Of a stretch of DNA of 64,000 nt, positions 28,094-36,727 are shown piece after piece. The notes under the pieces were generated by a model. The model was given only the letters and a program-made list of their open reading frames with translations. It ran no database searches and was not told the origin of the DNA. The translations under genes were made by a program, and so were the position numbers. This DNA comes from Tubiluchus corallicola. Taxonomy: Eukaryota > Priapulida > Priapulimorpha > Priapulimorphida > Tubiluchidae. The DNA lies in the NCBI GenBank assembly GCA_030141605.1, contig JAQGDQ010000050.1:690971-754970 (forward strand). The letters are read 5' to 3'. Each line of letters starts with the position of its first letter. The first letter of the stretch is position 1.

Positions 28094-29690
28094 TATATGC
28101 AATGAAACTATGATTGGTCATGAACATTGGCGAGTGACACATGCTATGCAGTTTTGTGCAATCTTTGAGGAAATTCAATTGGCATAATTCTTGAGTGACA
28201 CGTTTTCCAGATAAGATTTTCCTAATGAGATAACTTTGCTGGCTGTTTCCAAATTGGAGTTTAGACATACTGCACTGCTTAAGAATGCACGACTTCAAGT
28301 GTCACTTTGCCACAACTGGAATATCCAATAATCTAGGCGTATAATAATAATTTATTCAATAATATAAACAATAAATTAATAAACAGCTTTTTTGAAAGTA
28401 TCAACAGCAGAGTGTTGATTGGTTAATCTGATATCTATTTTTAGAATTAGTGATCGTCAATATTAATGCTTACTATTTACAGGGTTTTCTGACGGCTATG
28501 CGCCAAGAGATCACTCGAGCTCACAAAGGTTGGTCATTGGATAAAGTGGTACTTCAGAATGAAGTGACAAAATTCATGAAGGAAGATATTACTGGACCAC
28601 CACCTGAAGGTATTTCTGCTCTTTGTGTAACAGTGAGAAAGTTTGACTTTTAACGCTCTTAGCGGTGAATTGTGATGAAAATAATTTGTTACGGTCATGC
28701 TTGTGTGAAAAATTTTTCTTAACCTGTCTAATGTCATAATGATCATGTCATTTTGATACTAGTTTTTATGGGTAATTATGAGGCATAGTTTTCCAGTTAC
28801 TTAAGTCATTAAATGGTGAAGGTGTGCTTAAAGACTTGACTGTCACAAGGTTTATTGCTTCATGACCACCATATAGCCAAATTAACATCAAATGTCAAAT
28901 TTAATACCCTCGTTTAAAGTTTTATTTGTGCAGCACAAACAATTGTCGATTCAATAAATAGAGCACATGCGGTCACAACAATACACTAATTTTTACCCTT
29001 CCATCCAGGATGGAAACGTATCGAGCATGCACGTAAGGCATACAGTTTCGCTATACCTGTGTTTTTCCAAATATCTTACTGCAGTGTAAACAGACTGCAG
29101 GTAGGATACATTTTTGTAAACTCAATTAGCAATTGTTAGTTGGGATAGAGGCAATTTTTACAGAGGTAAAAAAATTACTTTAGCTAAATAGAACTGGCAA
29201 TTTAACGAAGTATTAGCCAAGAATGTGGATTTCAAATACAAACAAAGTGCACAATATCTTCTTTTAAACTGCCCAGCTACTAGTGTGCCAGCAGTGCACC
29301 AAACAGAGCTCAAACTTGGTTTGTGTTTAACCACAGTATTTCTGTCATAATCTTGCTAAAGCTCAATTTCATAAATCTGACGTTTTTAATGTTACAGGTG
29401 TGTATGTCACTGGGTTGTTCCTTGACGGAGCGTCATGGGATCGCCGTGTCAGTCGACTCATTGAACCGTTAGCAAAAGTTCTCTACACACCACTTCCAGT
29501 TGTTCACGTTTTTGCCGATGTCCATGACAACATGACTAACAGCGCACAATTCTATGAGTGCCCAGTGTACAAGAAGCCAAGAAGAACAGGTCTGAATTAC
29601 ATCTTTTCCCTGTGGCTGCGAACCGGAGCAATGTCGCCAGATCACTGGATCTTACGTGGAGTTGCTCTACTAGGTGACATACACCAGTAA
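121..29690 (+). CDS. DNAH5: Axonemal outer-arm dynein heavy chain, DNAH5/DNAH8 type (3' part, 30 exons)
   Basis: Motor subunit of the outer dynein arm: it hydrolyses ATP to slide doublet microtubules in cilia. Exons: 121-277, 1515-1618, 1997-2098, 2456-2626, 3540-3659, 4177-4344, 4821-4958, 5512-5624, 6050-6194, 6957-7075, 8170-8254, 9572-9727, 9909-10091, 10289-10377, 10739-10893, 12656-12834, 13752-13878, 15288-15409, 16459-16644, 18017-18152, 18273-18412, 20410-20574, 21284-21478, 22587-22737, 23850-23961, 25490-25646, 25768-25980, 27718-27846, 28483-28609, 29398-29690. The sum is 4437 nt, exactly 1479 codons with a TAA stop, and every junction keeps phase, which supports the model. Hallmarks include [17 protein letters not shown] (microtubule-binding domain entry), [16 protein letters not shown] (AAA5), [12 protein letters not shown] and [12 protein letters not shown] (AAA6), [12 protein letters not shown] and [13 protein letters not shown] (C-terminus). 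Full-length family members are about 4600 residues, so the tail, linker and AAA1-AAA4 lie upstream. The DNAH5/8 class rests on remembered similarity; which paralogue it is cannot be told. Confidence 0.96.
1515..5624 (+). other. DNAH5: Dynein stalk and microtubule-binding domain (exons 2-8)
   Basis: Part of the dynein heavy chain above. Exons 2-4 encode the rising coiled coil CC1 (window residues about 53-160, rich in E, K, A and Q). The second half of exon 4 with exons 5-6 (residues about 162-274) encode the globular microtubule-binding tip, with the conserved [12 protein letters not shown], a WHESLK segment, and FPKDTINEEM spanning the exon 5/6 join. Exons 7-8 encode the returning coil CC2 ([17 protein letters not shown] region), ending in [12 protein letters not shown] before AAA5. 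No residue-level break is visible, so the tip looks functional. Confidence 0.93.
6629..6690 (+). repeat. Dispersed repeat fragment, copy A
   Basis: Intronic segment beginning at the text aaattgtatcttgcatttta, nearly repeated at 16386-16440, including the following agccactcagaagtgtagat versus agccagtcagatgtgtagat. Both lie in dynein introns and end in a T-rich tract. Family unknown. Confidence 0.5.
7447..8030 (+). repeat. ~600-bp interspersed element, copy 1 (dynein intron 10)
   Basis: Aligns by eye to 26150-26760 in the same orientation. Shared stretches include ggatgatttttcata near the start, the taattaaataat and gatgacatcacaaa region in the middle, and tttgaaaaaatagtat and aagagtagatt near the end. 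No coding sequence or clear inverted termini are recognised. It is probably a non-autonomous transposon or old retroelement fragment. Confidence 0.65.
11085..12245 (+). repeat. Dispersed 'gccctaatttt / cctaggaggagttg' repeat (dynein intron 15), interrupted
   Basis: Contains recurring phrases seen again at 51740-52870: tgaccctttgacc, gccctaattttcgca, cccagcttt, cacatctgtcccacaatacc and ccctaggaggagttg. At least two partial units lie here, the second split by the TTAA-flanked insertion. Non-coding. This looks like a multi-copy satellite-like or transposon-derived family of the genome. Confidence 0.65.
11387..12071. mobile_element. TTAA-flanked insertion (piggyBac-like non-autonomous element), 685 bp
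   Basis: Bounded by TTAA at 11383-11386 and 12072-12075. The termini are inverted: the left end starts CTCCTTTCCGACAGG and the right end, read on the other strand, starts CTCCTTCACGGCG. The host sequence is a dispersed repeat. The unoccupied version of the same spot is visible at about 11250-11320, where the repeat reads ccttaaagaatcccagc without interruption. TTAA duplication is the signature of piggyBac-superfamily transposition. No transposase ORF is present, so it is non-autonomous. Family assignment is by target site only. Confidence 0.72.
12760..13299 (+). repeat. 180-bp tandem triplication spanning the end of dynein exon 16
   Basis: Three copies with an exact 180-bp period, starting near 12760, 12940 and 13120. 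Each holds about 75 bp of exon 16 (encoding [20 protein letters not shown] and the residues after it), its gt donor and about 105 bp of intron. The intronic parts of copies 1 and 2 are identical. Copy 3 has a few differences (for example atatcacagtta and agaatgctag). The true exon has CGG where copies 2 and 3 have AGG, both arginine. Only copy 1 is joined to the upstream half of the exon. Confidence 0.93.
16110..16205 (-). repeat. Possible tRNA-derived SINE relic
   Basis: On the minus strand, tagctacaccagtggtcagagcattgg... resembles a tRNA 5' half with a box A promoter and an anticodon-arm-like stretch. The box B position is too degraded to recognise. Lies in dynein intron 18. Low confidence. 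Confidence 0.3.
16386..16440 (+). repeat. Dispersed repeat fragment, copy B
   Basis: Second copy of the sequence at 6629-6690, lying immediately upstream of the acceptor of dynein exon 19. Its T-rich 3' part now supplies much of the polypyrimidine-like stretch before that acceptor. Confidence 0.5.
16459..20574 (+). other. DNAH5: Dynein AAA6 module (exons 19-22)
   Basis: Exons 19-22 encode the sixth AAA+ module. Exon 19 has [19 protein letters not shown] and [12 protein letters not shown]; exon 20 has [20 protein letters not shown]; exon 21 has [15 protein letters not shown] and [16 protein letters not shown]; exon 22 has [20 protein letters not shown] and [10 protein letters not shown]. Compared with remembered DNAH5 these blocks align without gaps apart from small substitutions. 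Intron 21 (18413-20409) carries a 934-bp inverted-repeat element. Confidence 0.93.
18669..19602. mobile_element. 934-bp inverted-repeat element (MITE-like) in dynein intron 21
   Basis: The left end begins CAGTAGGCGCCACTTAATAA. The right end read on the minus strand begins CAGTGGGCGCCGCTTAATAA. About 26 nt pair with 3 mismatches, and weaker similarity continues inward (aattaacc / ggttaata). The left flank is TA; the right flank is AA, so a TA duplication is possible but not intact. No transposase-like ORF. It is most likely a non-autonomous Tc1/mariner/pogo-type element. Confidence 0.72.
23947..24070 (+). repeat. 62-bp perfect tandem duplication across the exon 25 donor
   Basis: Copies 23947-24008 and 24009-24070 are identical. 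Each contains the last 15 nt of dynein exon 25 (encoding NANIA) and its gtaagt donor. Using the first donor keeps phase with exon 26. Using the second would put an in-frame TAA immediately after the first GCG. Confidence 0.95.
24759..25450. mobile_element. 692-bp inverted-repeat element (MITE-like) in dynein intron 25
   Basis: The left terminus AAGGTATGACTCCATG and the right terminus on the minus strand AAGCTACGACTCCATG are inverted copies. The subterminal regions on both sides are rich in gcgtgat, gcatcacgc and acgtg motifs arranged as inverted repeats. The target duplication is unclear and there is no coding sequence. It ends only about 40 bp from the acceptor of exon 26. Confidence 0.6.
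26150..26760 (+). repeat. ~600-bp interspersed element, copy 2 (dynein intron 27)
   Basis: Second copy of the family at 7447-8030. It is diverged by many substitutions and carries an extra segment near 26465-26500 (around gagctcttgaacgtgagcac). Both copies are in introns of the same gene and in the sense orientation. Confidence 0.65.
27886..27935 (+). repeat. (ATT)n/(ATC)n microsatellite
   Basis: Interrupted run of tta triplets with a short atc block, just inside dynein intron 28. Confidence 0.85.
28061..28097 (+). repeat. (GTAT)n microsatellite
   Basis: Run of gtat tetranucleotides in dynein intron 28, flanked by tatat. Confidence 0.85.
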
Positions 29691-30695
29691 TTGTTGCGCA
29701 ATGTGCAATATTTTATCTGTGATGAGCGTGCTGTGATATTCTAGGTTTTTTTTTATATCTGTGGTTTAGTGAAAGAAGGGTGTGATCCACATTATGTTTG
29801 TTCTGAGAAAATCACATTGTTTTGTAGCTCTGTTAAAAATTTGTAAATTTGCAGATAAACTCTCATTCTCACGACCTAATAATATTTGATAGCATCATAG
29901 CCATTATACGCAATAATGACAGGGCCGGCTCTACCACTAGGCAAACTAGGCAGTTGCCTAGGGCGCCAAATTCTAGAAGTAATTCTTTAATTTTTAAATT
30001 TGACATAAACAATATTGTAGTAAAAAGCATATTTGCTTAGGTGCACAACACTGATTAAATGAAACGAATTTCCTGCATTACTTTCATGCCAATTTGTATG
30101 ATTCATCCACAATAACATGGAGCAGTCTTCCTGCAACAACCACTTTCTACTTTCGTTTTACCTGGCTTCCTAAGATTTACACCGTTTCAGGCAGATACTA
30201 CTGATGCGACACTACTTTTACTTATAATTTCTGTAGTATGCAGCTATGCATGAAGCAGCAGAGCAATTTCCTGCAATAACATTTAGCTAATTATGGAATA
30301 TAAACTTATAAGGAATTGAAGCCTTCAGCCTTAAGGAATTAATGCAGGAAACAAACGTTAAAAAAGCTGATGGACATTCAATTATTTGAATAGCAAAAAG
30401 ATTTGCTAATAATGAAGTATTGCAACCAAACAATAGTTATGATTGTGATGATTATGAAAATAGTGAAATGGAAAAACTTGAAAAAAGGAGTAGGGGATTC
30501 AAAAATTTTCAAAAGAAAAGGTTGAAAGAAAGACATGAAAAGTATGTATGTGCTGCAGAAATTGTCATTGCTGCTGAAGACCCAAATTGAATGGGATCAT
30601 AAATTCTACCAATAATTGACAATTAGTACACTGTATGCATATACATAAACATATACATGTATAAGCATAAAACCTGGATACCATTACAGTGTATA
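29691..30695. other. Intergenic, transposon-derived debris
   Basis: No gene. It includes a segment at about 29925-29985 reading ctaggcaaactaggcagttg then cctagggcgcc, related to a direct copy at about 31705-31780 on the far side of the pogo-like element. At 30440-30590 an A-rich stretch can be read as a lysine/arginine-rich peptide but has no start or motif; it may be a decayed transposon ORF. Confidence 0.5.
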
Positions 30696-31666
30696 CCGTA
30701 AAACGGGGTGAGTTCGCCACTTTTTAGGGGTATTTTTTACGTTTCCTGCCATAGCAAGAGAATTACCCAACCGATTTTCTTAGTTCAAGCTTTATATTGC
30801 CTTTCGAATGAAACACTATCGTGGGGTGAATTCGCCACCAACAATTTAACACTGTTTAATGCCATTCTAGGCAGCTGAAGTTAACTGGTTGTGATTGGCT
30901 GCTTGGGGGTGAGTTCGCCACCCTATGAAAAAATTATGAAAAATGTCTAGTTTTAGTTTTCAAATAGAAATTTCTACGTTGGCAAGGAAGGCTTGAACGT
31001 CTTGTGCACTAATCTTGTCGCGGGCGCCCTTGATGTTGCCAGCCATTCTGAAAACCAGATTGTTCCTTCGGGCGAATGATTTGACAAAGTCTATTCCAGG
31101 GGTGTTTGGCTTGAATCGTCGTTCCTGAACTCCCTTCGCGTCAAGAACACTCTTAATCAGTAGTCGGAGATTGATGGCAGTCATTGGGAACCCCCACTCA
31201 GCGGTCACTTGGAGTGTTGGCGATTTCGTGCTCCTCGGCGGCGGAGAACACTGGCTGACCTCCGGTCTTCCGCGGATGACTTCCTGAGAGTTTGTCAGCA
31301 AGGGTCTTTCTTGGAACCCCGAATTGCCTCGCCGCTGCGCTGATTGTCCTGTTGTTATTCTTGACGGCATGTAGGGCAGCTTCCAGAGCTTCTGGGGTAT
31401 AATTTTGGTATCTATGACCCGATACAGGGGTGCAGGTGCGTGGCATGTTAAGTAGCAAGAAATAGTAGACAAATAATGTGTAGCGCAGAATGGAATACTT
31501 CTAGTGCGAATTGAAAGAAGATGACTGTCGCAAGCTGTTTATAATGACGGTGATCATGATATCTGTTCATTAAACACTGAACAATAGTTACAGCGAACCT
31601 ACAATGGCCATTACGTAAGGGGTGGCGAACTCACCCTCGGGTGGCGAACTCACATCCGTTTTACGG
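30696..31666. mobile_element. 971-bp pogo-like DNA transposon derivative with TIRs and TA duplication
   Basis: Perfect 11-bp terminal inverted repeats: CCGTAAAACGG at 30696 and its reverse complement ending at 31666. They are flanked by TA at 30694-30695 and 31667-31668. Copies of gggtgagttcgccac lie at 30705-30720, 30823-30838 (one change) and 30906-30921. Inverse copies lie at 31622-31635 and 31641-31653. The interior carries a minus-strand reading frame with a pipsqueak-type helix-turn-helix. TA target sites and HTH_psq/CENP-B DNA-binding domains are typical of the pogo/Tigger group of Tc1/mariner. The DDE catalytic domain is absent, so it cannot move itself. Confidence 0.85.
30960..31458 (-). 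pseudogene. Truncated pogo-type transposase DNA-binding region (frameshifted)
   Basis: Reading from 31458 or the internal Met at 31446 (MPRTCTPV...) gives about 80 residues with YTPEALEAALHAVKNN and ISAAARQFGVPRKTLADKL. This is a classic psq helix-turn-helix: a helix, then AAR-x-FGVP-x-x-TL. The frame closes at about 31198. The adjacent frame continues (MTAINLRLLIKSVLDAKG, then DFVKSFARRNNLVFR and ISAQDVQAFL), resembling the second, CENP-B-type helix-turn-helix, down to a stop at 30960. A single-base indel near 31200-31215 explains the split. A full transposase would continue with a DDE domain, which is missing. Confidence 0.75.
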
Positions 31667-31668
31667 TA

Positions 31669-32055
31669 TGCAGCAAAAATTCAATTTTAAGAGTGGGGAC
31701 TGTGGGGAAGCCAGAGGCCTATTTACTAATAGGCTAACTAGGCTTTAGCTTGGGGCGGGAAATTTTGAAGGTGCCAGATTTTAAAGGTTCAGTATTAAAA
31801 AATTCTTATTCTCCTTATATAAAGCGTATGCTTTCATATTATGGAAAGCGCGTATTTTATAACACACCGCAAGCAATTACTGAGCCGTTTTTTATATAAA
31901 AACTCATAACAATATGTAATTTATTGGTCAACAAAATCATAATAAGTACATACTAAGTACATTTGGTACACCGCCGTTTACTAGCTCTCATTTCAACAAA
32001 TAATTTGCTCCTTTGTACTGGTAATTCAACAACACCTAATGGTTTAATGGAAGCC
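31669..32055. other. Intergenic spacer with second 'taggctaactaggc' repeat
   Basis: About 31705-31780 is a diverged direct copy of the segment at 29925-29985. The rest, up to the end of the retroelement fragment, is featureless to me. Confidence 0.4.
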
Positions 32056-33312
32056 CTACCAACCATAGACAACTGTATTGGATTTAGCTATTTTAGGTTT
32101 AACATACATTGTTTCATACTGCTTTTTCAAAATTACACTTACATCTGCAGCTGAATCTATTTTAAAGCTCATATTGCCACCATCACGAAGTTTGAAATTC
32201 ACATTCCAGGCTTTCTTGCTGTCATTTGATCGACACGAAACCTTATTTGTTTTGTTACACCAAATAAATGACTTTTCTACACAGTTGTCATAATTATAAG
32301 TATTGCTTGAGTCATAATTTACACTTAGGTTATTTGCAGACCTACTCAGATCATTTTCACTATACATGCAAGCATTATTATGTGAAAAATTCTGTGATTC
32401 AACACAGTTTACTCTTTTTCTGCATACTCTTGCAAAATGATTGTATCGTTTGCAAAAATTACATTGCTGCTGCCATGCTGGACTTTTCTTGGTGGATGTG
32501 AATAACCACAGCTGTAGCATGTACTATCATGCATTCTGAAGCATTGATTAATACTGCGGTCACTATTCTGCATGTATCTTCCTCGCTGTGAAGTAATGCT
32601 ACGCTGCTGCTGGAACAACGCTGAGTCCCGATGCTGCTGATTTTTGCTACTCAGCAAAATTGACTGTCGTCGGTCATTTGTAGAAAAATCATGTCGCTGA
32701 AAGTTGTGGTGCCTACTTCTGCTTCTTCCATGACCATGAACAGTATTTATATTCACGTGCTGGTCTCCACTGTTAACTGGCGTGTACAACACACCGAGAC
32801 TGTTATTGTTGCTCAAATAACTGCGCCCTTTTAATAATTTCGTCTAAGTTCACATCTTCACTCCACAGTTTTTCTCTTAACTTTGGGTCTCTTACACTAT
32901 TGCTAATTGCAACACATAGTTGGTCATTTAATCCATCACCAAATTCGCAATTGACAGCTATGTCTTTCAATGCGGTAATAAATTCAGCAATACTCTCATG
33001 CTGACCTTGTTTTCTCTGCTGAAATTGTGTAATGTACCCTTTACGTAATTTTCGTGGTTCGAAATAATTGTCAAATTTAGCGGTGACTGTTGTATAGTCA
33101 GACTTTTCTTCGTCTGTTAAGTCCAAGTTGTTGAAAACTTTTTGATATTCCTTACCCGTTGCGTACAGTAACAACGCAGCTTTCTGTTCGCCATTGGCAT
33201 TCTGCTTACCAGCGGCTGTCAAGAACACGTTGAATTCGGCTTTAAATTCTTTCCAGTCCTGGGCGAGGTTCACTTTATCCGTGGAAAATTTTGGTGGCTT
33301 TAGATTCTCCAT
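32056..33312 (-). pseudogene. Gypsy-like LTR-retrotransposon gag / zinc knuckle / protease fragment
   Basis: From 33312 down to 32803 an intact 169-codon frame (MENLKPPKFSTDKVNLAQDW...) resembles invertebrate Ty3/Gypsy gag, with YFEPRK and QRKQGQHESIAEFITALK. The next frame (32816-32480) has a CYSCGYSHPPRK half-motif. A frame change near 32485 leads into CNFCKRYNHFARVC, a CCHC zinc knuckle (C-x2-C-x4-H-x4-C, about 32422-32463). Further on, FKIDSAADVSVI looks like the start of a retropepsin active site with DSA where DTG or DSG is usual. Reverse transcriptase, RNase H, integrase and LTRs are not seen, so this is a truncated, frame-broken copy. Confidence 0.8.
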
Positions 33313-34985
33313 ATTCTATTTACTTTGTTTTCACTAAATTTATGCACTTGACACCATGATTTATGTTGATGCACCTGGATTTCTATCTAGTAGAAATAAC
33401 GAAATATATTACACCTTTATGCGTGTTGCCGAACTACTTTATTTGCAATGCGGTCTGACACATTAATACATAACAACGATCAAAATTTTTTCAATTTAAT
33501 CTTAATTGTGTGGAAAACGTTTTACGTGGATTTTGCTTACGAATGTTGTTGTTGTTGTTACTGCTGCTTCTGCTGTTGTTGCAGTTGCTGTTGTTGTTGT
33601 TGTTGTTCTTATATGAATACCATTTTGTTGTATGTCAGATAGGAATACCGTTTTTCTTGTAAAGCAATCAGACTATCATACAGTGTCTTCAAATGCACTA
33701 ATTTACTAGAAAACCATTCATTTTAAAACTTGTTAATTTCATACTTTTTTTTATGTCCAAGTTTGTAACTGAAAAATCGTTTATCAAAGTCCCTAAATTG
33801 CTATGGGTAACAAACTGGTGAACAGTTTTAAGACAGACTGCTGAATATTGTTATTAGTTTTATCATTTGTTATGCAGTTCTTAAAATACCAATAGTTAAA
33901 GCATATCTAATTGATACTAGCTATGAAAAAAACGGGGAAGTTGATAATGCAGTAATAGATATTATTGTATTTTATAATTGTATGGTCCACTACATCACAC
34001 TTAATATCTCCTTTTTTCTAATATACGAAGAGATGATGCCATCCCAATGTCAGCTATACAGTTTTGGCTTTTGAAGTGTACATTGATGTCTCAAACAGAT
34101 TTGATTTTGGCATCATTAGGTTTGAACATGGATTTGTGAAGATTTCAGTACGAAAGTAAATTGAAGTTTTATATCTACTGCCCATCCATTAAAGCTAAAT
34201 GAGATTTTGTTATGCATGTATTTTGACTTGCAGTGTTTCAATAAAAATGAAAATGAATAACAATGTTTTGGTTGTCATGTGTCACTTCTACTATGATTTG
34301 TACAAAAGTACGTGTTTTAATGGTAATTTTTACATTTTACACATTAATGATATTACATTTTCTACATTGTTTAAACAGCTTTTCTTTATATGCTTCAGTT
34401 TAGAATGGCAATTACAGATATTACATTAACACATTAACAGTCAAATAATTTAAAATGATTTGTAAGAATTATCGAGAAATTTGTAAGAACTTTGTAACTT
34501 CGAGTAGAAAGCTCTAATGTAATAATAAAGAAAATAAGTCGCTGTGTCATTTCTGTAAAAGCTGACATTGCCATCATTACTATGCGAATTGCGAAACTAT
34601 TTGCCTCTTGTTGGCAGCTAGCTCCTAGAAGCAGGGAATCTTTTAAGGTAATTTTTCTAGTGGTATGTTCCAAAAAGACAGACGAACTTCAGATAAAAAA
34701 TTTGTATGTTTCTGTCTGATTCTCTTGCCTAACCTGTAGGTACAATTCAAATCCAACCACATTTCATTTCATATACTCTACTCTCAGATTTTTCTAGTAC
34801 ACTGTATTGCATACCAGAAGACGAGGGCAGTGTTTTAAGAACACTTTTGGCAATGGGGCAGTGGTAACCAACTACTACTGATTGGGCAATTGTGACCATT
34901 AGTGGACAAATTCTCCACCAGTTTTACAACAAGAAATGCCTTGCTTGGAAGTTAGAATAAAAATTATTACGATTCTATTGTTGTG
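33313..34985. other. Intergenic, no gene recognised
   Basis: AT-rich. It includes a TTG/CTG-rich trinucleotide tract at about 33542-33608. Short open frames here lack motifs and codon bias. LTR or primer-binding sequences for the neighbouring gag fragment were not recognised. Confidence 0.5.
33542..33608 (+). repeat. TTG/CTG trinucleotide tract
   Basis: Interrupted run of ttg and ctg/ctt triplets, similar in type to the tract at the left edge of the window. Confidence 0.8.
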
Positions 34986-35231
34986 AATAATGGCCAAGTG
35001 GTATCGCATTTCGCAGACAGTCCAGAGGATAGTGAGTTCGAATCGTACTCCTGCCTGGAGTTCCGATCCATGCTCTGCTGCTAGTTGAGACTCTTGCTCA
35101 GCCTTTACTGAGTTCCTGCTCATATATTGGAAGAAAAGTGGCCTAACGATGGGCTAACCACTTGTTTCCATCCTCATCGTTCATCCCTGTGCCATTGGGC
35201 ATGGGACTATTCTTCTTCTTCTTCTTCTATT
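34986..35231 (+). mobile_element. tRNA-derived SINE with (TTC)n tail
   Basis: Begins with a tRNA-like head: tggccaagtggtatcgc at 34991 matches an RNA polymerase III box A, and gagttcgaatcg at about 35033-35044 matches box B about 40 nt later. A tRNA-unrelated body follows (with caccacttgtttccatcctc-type sequence) and it ends in a (ttc)n run at about 35212-35228. Head, body and short-repeat tail are the usual SINE design. It is not a functional tRNA because the cloverleaf cannot be closed with an acceptor stem. Orientation plus. Confidence 0.72.
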
Positions 35232-36170
35232 AATTATTTGTGGCTTGTCAATTTCACCATTTTAAATCCCTGATATCCTAGTAAAATTTTACTATCCTAG
35301 TAAAATTTTATTATTCCATAATAAAGTAGTTTCTCTACCTTCTGCAGTCTTGGACGGCGTCATTACCATTTTGGATTAGTAAGTACATAAGTGATAATAG
35401 ATTATATTATATTTAGATTAGGTTAGATTGCTTTATTTTTATCTCCAAAAATACATATAATTTTGCATACATGCATTTTCATAGCAAGAAAATGAGCAAA
35501 TTAAAGAAACAAAACAAAAAAGGGTTTTAAGACTTGAGAGGGGTTATGAAGAACCAATTGGTTATCAGCCACCCTTATTCAGTTAGGTATTAATTTTTTG
35601 CATAATAAATACAAGCAATGAGGGGTAGCTGGAAAGGAAAATGGGATAGTTAAAAAGTATGTTAATGCTATGAAATTTGAAGAATTGAGAGAGGCACGTG
35701 AAGTCAAACTGAATATGGTGATGGTTAAATGTAACTACAAAAGTTCTTTTAGAAATAGAATTTACTACTAGCTTTACCATAAACATACAAGTTTACAATG
35801 ATAATTTACACAACCGGAAAGCATTAAATTAACACAAATTTTGATAAAGAAAACATTAATATATAATTTTTATTGAAGCTACTGGTATGCCTCTTGACAG
35901 CACCAGGAAGAAAATCTTGTGTTGGTGCTGCCCAGATTAATGGTAAAATTAAAATTTGACAAACAAAAACAGAAATGCTTTAGTTACTTCAGTATGTTGA
36001 TGAGGAACACATGAATTACGGATGTTAGTACGATGATGTTATGACGACGATTAAGTCATGATAATATTTGCAAAGCATAAATATAGCCAAAATTAGAATA
36101 ATATGAAAAGGCACAATTGACTCTCAATTATATTACGTAGTTCGATAGGGATGAACTGACAGTTGTGAGC
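35232..36170. other. Intergenic, possible LINE 3' region
   Basis: No gene. If the LINE relic at 36180-36727 runs on the minus strand, its 3' end would extend into this stretch. The boundary cannot be placed. Confidence 0.3.
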
Positions 36171-36179
36171 ATTCGCATG

Positions 36180-36683
36180 TACATGCAGTGAAGTAATATT
36201 AGTACATTACATTATACATACGCATTCAAAGTGATCATTCGGAATGTGTGGCAAATATGTGTGTATGATTCAAGGTTTTTCTTTAGTTTATGAATTGACA
36301 CAGAGGTTTTAATGCATTCAAGTAATTTACTCCAAGTTATATAGCCATTAATTTTGTGGAAATCAAGTGTTTACCAACATTACTTCTTAAAAAATTAATG
36401 GTGTATTCGTTGTACCTAGTGTTATACCATTTTATATTAAGTTTAGCTGGATTATTGAAAAAGTTTGGAAATAATTGATGTATAGTAATACAACAGATCT
36501 TCTAACCTAAAAATTTTACCACCAAGATGATGAGCTTTAGTGACTGTTGTACATTTAGGTAATTTGTGTACAATACGAAGAAATGTTCTTTGTAGTCTTT
36601 AAAGTTTTAACAAATTAGATTGATAAGTTGAGCCTCATAGGATGTTTGCAAAAGTTAAATATGGCAAAATTAATGAGTTATAT
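36180..36683 (-). pseudogene. LINE reverse-transcriptase C-terminal relic
   Basis: Minus-strand translation near 36683-36490 gives YNSLILPYLT, then a WGSTYQSNL-like stretch (with stops), LQRTFLRIVHKLPK and HHLGGKIFRLEDLLYYY. This is the pattern of the thumb and C-terminal end of jockey/CR1-like LINE reverse transcriptases. It has in-frame stops and shifts and is dead. Family assignment is by remembered pattern only. Confidence 0.5.
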
Positions 36684-36727
36684 AGTGTATTTACAATATA
36701 ACTCATTAATTTTGCCATATTTAACTT
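36652..36727. repeat. Perfect 32-bp inverted repeat with 12-nt loop
   Basis: Left arm 36652-36683 and right arm 36696-36727 are exact reverse complements, separated by agtgtatttaca. The arms encode the same reverse-transcriptase motif (YNSLILPYLT) on opposite strands. The structure therefore joins two head-to-head LINE pieces. Confidence 0.95.

Larger units (their letters stand above)
21284..29690 (+). other. DNAH5: Dynein C-terminal region (exons 23-30)
   Basis: Exons 23-30 encode the AAA6 lid and C-terminal cap. Blocks are [20 protein letters not shown] and [16 protein letters not shown] (exon 23), [20 protein letters not shown] (exon 24), GYKIPHC and [15 protein letters not shown] (exon 25), [13 protein letters not shown] (exon 27), [18 protein letters not shown] (exon 28), [17 protein letters not shown] (exon 29), and [18 protein letters not shown] and [11 protein letters not shown] (exon 30). 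The chain ends in GDIHQ and a stop at 29688-29690, about where family members stop. I see no clear polyadenylation signal close downstream. Confidence 0.95.

Noticed and set aside
34899-35123. 74-codon minus-strand frame
   Set aside because: It is the antisense of the tRNA-derived SINE.
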